Of a stretch of 6,763 nucleotides of DNA, positions 4,092-6,763 are shown piece after piece; within the stretch, counting starts at the first letter, position 1; each line of letters starts with the position of its first letter. The stretch comes from Minisyncoccota bacterium (GTDB lineage: Bacteria; Patescibacteriota; Minisyncoccia; Phycocordibacterales; JACZSL01): positions 1 to 6,763 of the forward strand of contig JANQMM010000043.1 of the NCBI GenBank assembly GCA_028280145.1, written 5' to 3'. A program made the position numbers and the translations under genes. The notes beneath the pieces were generated by a model. That model was given only the letters and a program-made list of their open reading frames with translations, was not told the origin of the DNA and did no database searches.

Positions 4092-5374
4092 AGTGGATCA
4101 AGGTATGCCGCATGGGGCGCAACAGGGACATACGCGTCAGCGCAATTAGTGATTGCTTTTATATCTCCAAAGCGGACGATCTGTACACCTTGTGTTGCAA
4201 AAAGGGTGAAATGCAGGTGTGGCCCGGTTGAATAGCCAGTATTGCCGGAATAGCCGATGGTTTGACCCGTTATCACGCTTGTGCCCTCAGGAAGCGCAAT
4301 GCCGGAAAGGTGAGCATATAGTGTTGAGAGCCCGTTATTGTGGCGAAGGAGCATCCACTTGCCGTATGAGTAACATCCGGCAATAGCATCAGTGTTTCCT
4401 GTTGCAACGACTGTTCCGGAGAGCGCAGCTTTTACACGGGAACCGGTTGGAAGCCCGAAGTCAACACCATTGTGCCCTTTTCCGTTGTATGCTCCACTTC
4501 GAGCGAATTCGGTGTCCCCAAACGTTTGTGTGATACGTACATTCTCAACTGGCCAGGACAACACACCCCGACTCGGGTTAGGAATACTGTTTGGGTCAAG
4601 TGCAAATTGCAACTGCGATTCAAAGTCCAATAATTCGCGTTCAAATTCGGCACGGGCAGCCCGTTTTTCTTCAAGCAAAGAGAGATAATTGGATTCTTCA
4701 TTCTGCGTCTTAGTAAGGAGTTCGCCTTTTTCATTTTTAGTGATCTCAAGTGCACGGTCCTGTTCGACGAGTTCTTGGTCATAGTTGATAAGTTGTCTTC
4801 TCTTTCCTTCCTGCTCTGACTTCGAACCCTCCAGGTCTTCTTTCAGCACACGCAATTCAGAGAGGTTTGCGCGCAGATTGGTCTGAAATTGCTGGATGTC
4901 CTCGACTTCCTCCCACAGGTCTGAGAGTGTGTTGTGAGAGAGCATGGTTTCGACGAACGTTCGATCATCTACCTCATTGATATGACGCAAGCTCTCTGCC
5001 AGCGTGTCAGTATGTAGCACGATACGACGCTCTTTATCTGTTATCTCGAGAGCAAGTTTACTTATCTCAAATGTGGTGGCGCTTACCCTATTTCGCGTAA
5101 TGTTTTGTTCTGCTTCGATCTTACCTTGAGATAGTTCAAGGCTTCGAATGGCTCCTTGTAGCGAGGCTTTCTCCTCTCCAACTTCCTCAAGTTCCTGCTC
5201 GTATTGCCTGATCTCTTCTTCAAGAGCCTCGATCTTCGATGTCCTGTCGTCAATATTCTGTCTCAATTCATCTATTCTCTCTTCATCAATTTCGGCAGAT
5301 ACCGTTGAAGCAAGCAGTATAAGAAAGCTTGCAAACAATACCGACGATAGTATGTACTTCCCTTTTTGCATCAT
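4073..5374 (-). CDS. Secreted M23 (LytM) peptidase with N-terminal coiled coil, EnvC-like
   Basis: This 433-residue protein would be exported and act on peptidoglycan cross-links, or activate another hydrolase that does. A signal peptide covers residues 1-27, with a likely cut after VSA. A long charged coiled coil follows (about 28-255). The M23 domain begins near 272 (LSWPVENVRITQTFGD). The zinc and catalytic motifs are intact: HNGVD (H301, D305), YAHL (H355) and HLH (H386, H388), so it looks like an active metallopeptidase, unlike EnvC of E. coli, whose LytM site is degenerate. C334 and C411 could pair in a disulfide. The start is a double ATG (5374, 5371), five bases after the gltX stop, with no Shine-Dalgarno. 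Co-transcription with gltX is likely but not functionally meaningful. It probably works in cell division or wall remodelling. The M23 call is firm; the partner is unknown. Confidence 0.93.
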   Translation of the reverse strand: MMQKGKYILSSVLFASFLILLASTVSAEIDEERIDELRQNIDDRTSKIEALEEEIRQYEQELEEVGEEKASLQGAIRSLELSQGKIEAEQNITRNRVSATTFEISKLALEITDKERRIVLHTDTLAESLRHINEVDDRTFVETMLSHNTLSDLWEEVEDIQQFQTNLRANLSELRVLKEDLEGSKSEQEGKRRQLINYDQELVEQDRALEITKNEKGELLTKTQNEESNYLSLLEEKRAARAEFERELLDFESQLQFALDPNSIPNPSRGVLSWPVENVRITQTFGDTEFARSGAYNGKGHNGVDFGLPTGSRVKAALSGTVVATGNTDAIAGCYSYGKWMLLRHNNGLSTLYAHLSGIALPEGTSVITGQTIGYSGNTGYSTGPHLHFTLFATQGVQIVRFGDIKAITNCADAYVPVAPHAAYLDPLSYLEE

Positions 5375-5379
5375 GGTAT

Positions 5380-6732
5380 TTATGACTCTTTTGTCTTATC
5401 AAGCAGTGTGGTGGCGCTTTGTACTCGTGCGATTGTCTCTTCTTTGCCGAGGGCTTCCGCGATACTAAACGGGTCGGGAGACTTATCCTTTCCGGAGAGC
5501 GCAAAACGAAAAGGCCAAAGCACTGATCCTTTTCCCTTTTCAGTTGCATATTCCCACACAGCTCCTTTGATATGTTCAGCAGTAAATGATGTGGCATCAA
5601 TAAGTTCAAGAATGCTTTCAAGTGTTAACAAATGATCTCTTGCCTCCTGCAGACTATCTTCCTTCCACACTAACTTTGACGCGTCGGTTATCTTAGGCGC
5701 TTGTACAAAGAAATCGAGATCACCACTTGCAAAAATAGCCTTTATCTCTGCCATATTTTTCGCCCTCTCTTGTATGGTCGCAAGGATCGCCTGTTCTCGC
5801 ATTTGTGTATACTGCTCTCCCTTTGTTATGTGCTTCGGAAACAGTTTGGTTACCAATTGTCGATATTGATCTTGCGGCATGTGGGAGAGGTAGTGATAGT
5901 TTATCGAGTCCAGTTTTTCCACTGAAAAGATCGCTCCACTTTTTTGCATTTTTGTTATATCAAACACCTCGATCAACTCTCCAAGCGAGAATATCTCCTG
6001 CTCTGTGCCCGGGTTCCATCCAAGAAGAGCGAGATAATTGATCAAAGCAGCTGAGGTGTAGTTCTCCAGATACTCTGCGACAGCTACAGCGCCATGGCGT
6101 TTGGAGAGTTTTGATCTATCCGGAGCCAGAATGAGGGGCATATGAGCATAGGTCGGTCTTTCAAATCCAAATGCCTCCTGGATCAGTATCTGTCGCGGAG
6201 TGTTTGAGATATGATCTTCGCCACGGATGACGTGCGTGATGCCCATTGTCTCGTCATCGATCACTACAGCAAGGTGATAGAGTGGTTCGGTGGTACTGCG
6301 TGCTATTACAAAATCGCCAAGCTCTGCTGTGTCAAAGCTTATTTCACCCCGCACTTCGTCTACAAACGTGATCTTTTTGCCGGGATTCCTGAGGCGTACG
6401 ACTTCCACTTCCTTGGCGGCATCCGTTTTGCTTGGTTCTTTTGAAATATATGCGGTGTCGTTTTCAATGAGTTTCTGTATGAATGCGGCATAGATCTCAC
6501 CTCGCTCACTTTGTCGATAGAGTTCATCTTCCTGAAGTCCAAGAGCATGCAGTCCGTTTAGGATATCGTGCTCAAATTCCTTCTTTGAGCGTTCCTTATC
6601 TGTGTCTTCAACACGAACAATGAATGTGCCGCCGTGGTGTTTGGCGAAGAGATAGTTGAATAGGGCGCTTCGAGCCGTGCCAACGTGGAGCACTCCGGTG
6701 GGGCTTGGAGCAATGCGAGTAATAACTTTCAT
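5380..6732 (-). CDS. gltX: Glutamyl-tRNA synthetase (class I)
   Basis: It charges tRNA-Glu, and in many bacteria lacking GlnRS also tRNA-Gln, with glutamate in the cytoplasm. From the ATG at 6732 it has 450 residues, a usual length. The Rossmann catalytic domain starts at once with APSPTGVLHVGTARSALFNYLF; the HIGH-type motif is HVGT (16-19). The KMSKS-type motif is SKLSKR (207-212). The GEDHISNTPRQ segment (171-181) and the C-terminal anticodon-binding domain (about 310-445, with RFALSGKDKSP and EALGKEETIARV) are typical. The zinc-binding insert after residue 94 is much reduced, and the whole protein has no cysteine. The frame runs 8 codons further up to a TTG at 6756, but homologues begin at MKVITRIAPSP, so the ATG is chosen. 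No Shine-Dalgarno is visible. Any promoter lies in the last 31 bases or outside the window. Confidence 0.97.
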   Translation of the reverse strand: MKVITRIAPSPTGVLHVGTARSALFNYLFAKHHGGTFIVRVEDTDKERSKKEFEHDILNGLHALGLQEDELYRQSERGEIYAAFIQKLIENDTAYISKEPSKTDAAKEVEVVRLRNPGKKITFVDEVRGEISFDTAELGDFVIARSTTEPLYHLAVVIDDETMGITHVIRGEDHISNTPRQILIQEAFGFERPTYAHMPLILAPDRSKLSKRHGAVAVAEYLENYTSAALINYLALLGWNPGTEQEIFSLGELIEVFDITKMQKSGAIFSVEKLDSINYHYLSHMPQDQYRQLVTKLFPKHITKGEQYTQMREQAILATIQERAKNMAEIKAIFASGDLDFFVQAPKITDASKLVWKEDSLQEARDHLLTLESILELIDATSFTAEHIKGAVWEYATEKGKGSVLWPFRFALSGKDKSPDPFSIAEALGKEETIARVQSATTLLDKTKES

Positions 6733-6763
6733 ATTATTTTTCGTGTGCAAGAGCAATTTTTAC

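Noticed and set aside
4432..4782. 116-residue minus-strand frame inside the M23 peptidase gene
   Set aside because: It is a shadow frame of a gene whose zinc motifs and signal peptide are intact in the other frame.
5286..5621. 111-residue minus-strand frame across the gltX/peptidase junction
   Set aside because: It overlaps two well-supported genes in a different frame and lacks any recognisable domain.
1..6763. CRISPR arrays, insertion sequences, integrase or phage genes
   Set aside because: No spaced direct repeats, terminal inverted repeats flanking a transposase, or recombinase motifs were seen on either strand.

Overview
The window looks like a chromosomal segment of a Patescibacteria (CPR) bacterium, most likely of the Parcubacteria/Paceibacteria type. 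I infer this from three things: a sigma factor paired with a DUF5667 membrane protein, a short cysteine-free glutamyl-tRNA synthetase, and short tightly packed genes that mostly lack a Shine-Dalgarno sequence. No rRNA, tRNA, CRISPR array, transposase or phage gene is visible. No database search was possible, so family names rest on motif recognition.

Left part (1-2085, plus strand). The last codons of an upstream gene and a small three-helix membrane protein (35-298) end at a hairpin terminator (361-384). A 248-base stretch rich in dyads follows. It holds a sigma-70-like promoter whose -10 element lies inside an inverted repeat, and a long stem-loop just before the start codon. It leads into a two-gene unit: an ECF-like sigma factor (633-1172) and a single-pass DUF5667 protein (1182-2015). 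The pairing suggests a sigma factor controlled by a membrane partner. A hairpin at 2063-2084 closes this unit and also makes a strong terminator for the opposite strand.

Middle part (2086-3155). A tiny membrane protein on the minus strand (core 2089-2241) uses that shared terminator. A 212-base divergent spacer carries an orphan, perfect Shine-Dalgarno-like sequence and the promoter of the next plus-strand gene. That gene (2454-3155) encodes a membrane-anchored helical protein of unknown function, and the promoter spacing predicts a leaderless mRNA.

Right part (3159-6732, minus strand). In the direction of transcription the genes are gltX, an M23 peptidase with a coiled coil (EnvC-like), a DUF3467 protein, and a multi-pass membrane protein. 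gltX and the peptidase are 5 bases apart, and the DUF3467 and membrane-protein genes are 2 bases apart. A good promoter in front of the DUF3467 gene suggests the last two can be transcribed separately.

The parts most worth following up are the sigma factor/DUF5667 pair with its structured upstream region, the predicted leaderless gene, and the small unrecognised membrane proteins. I did not find convincing evidence for a wholly new multi-gene system.
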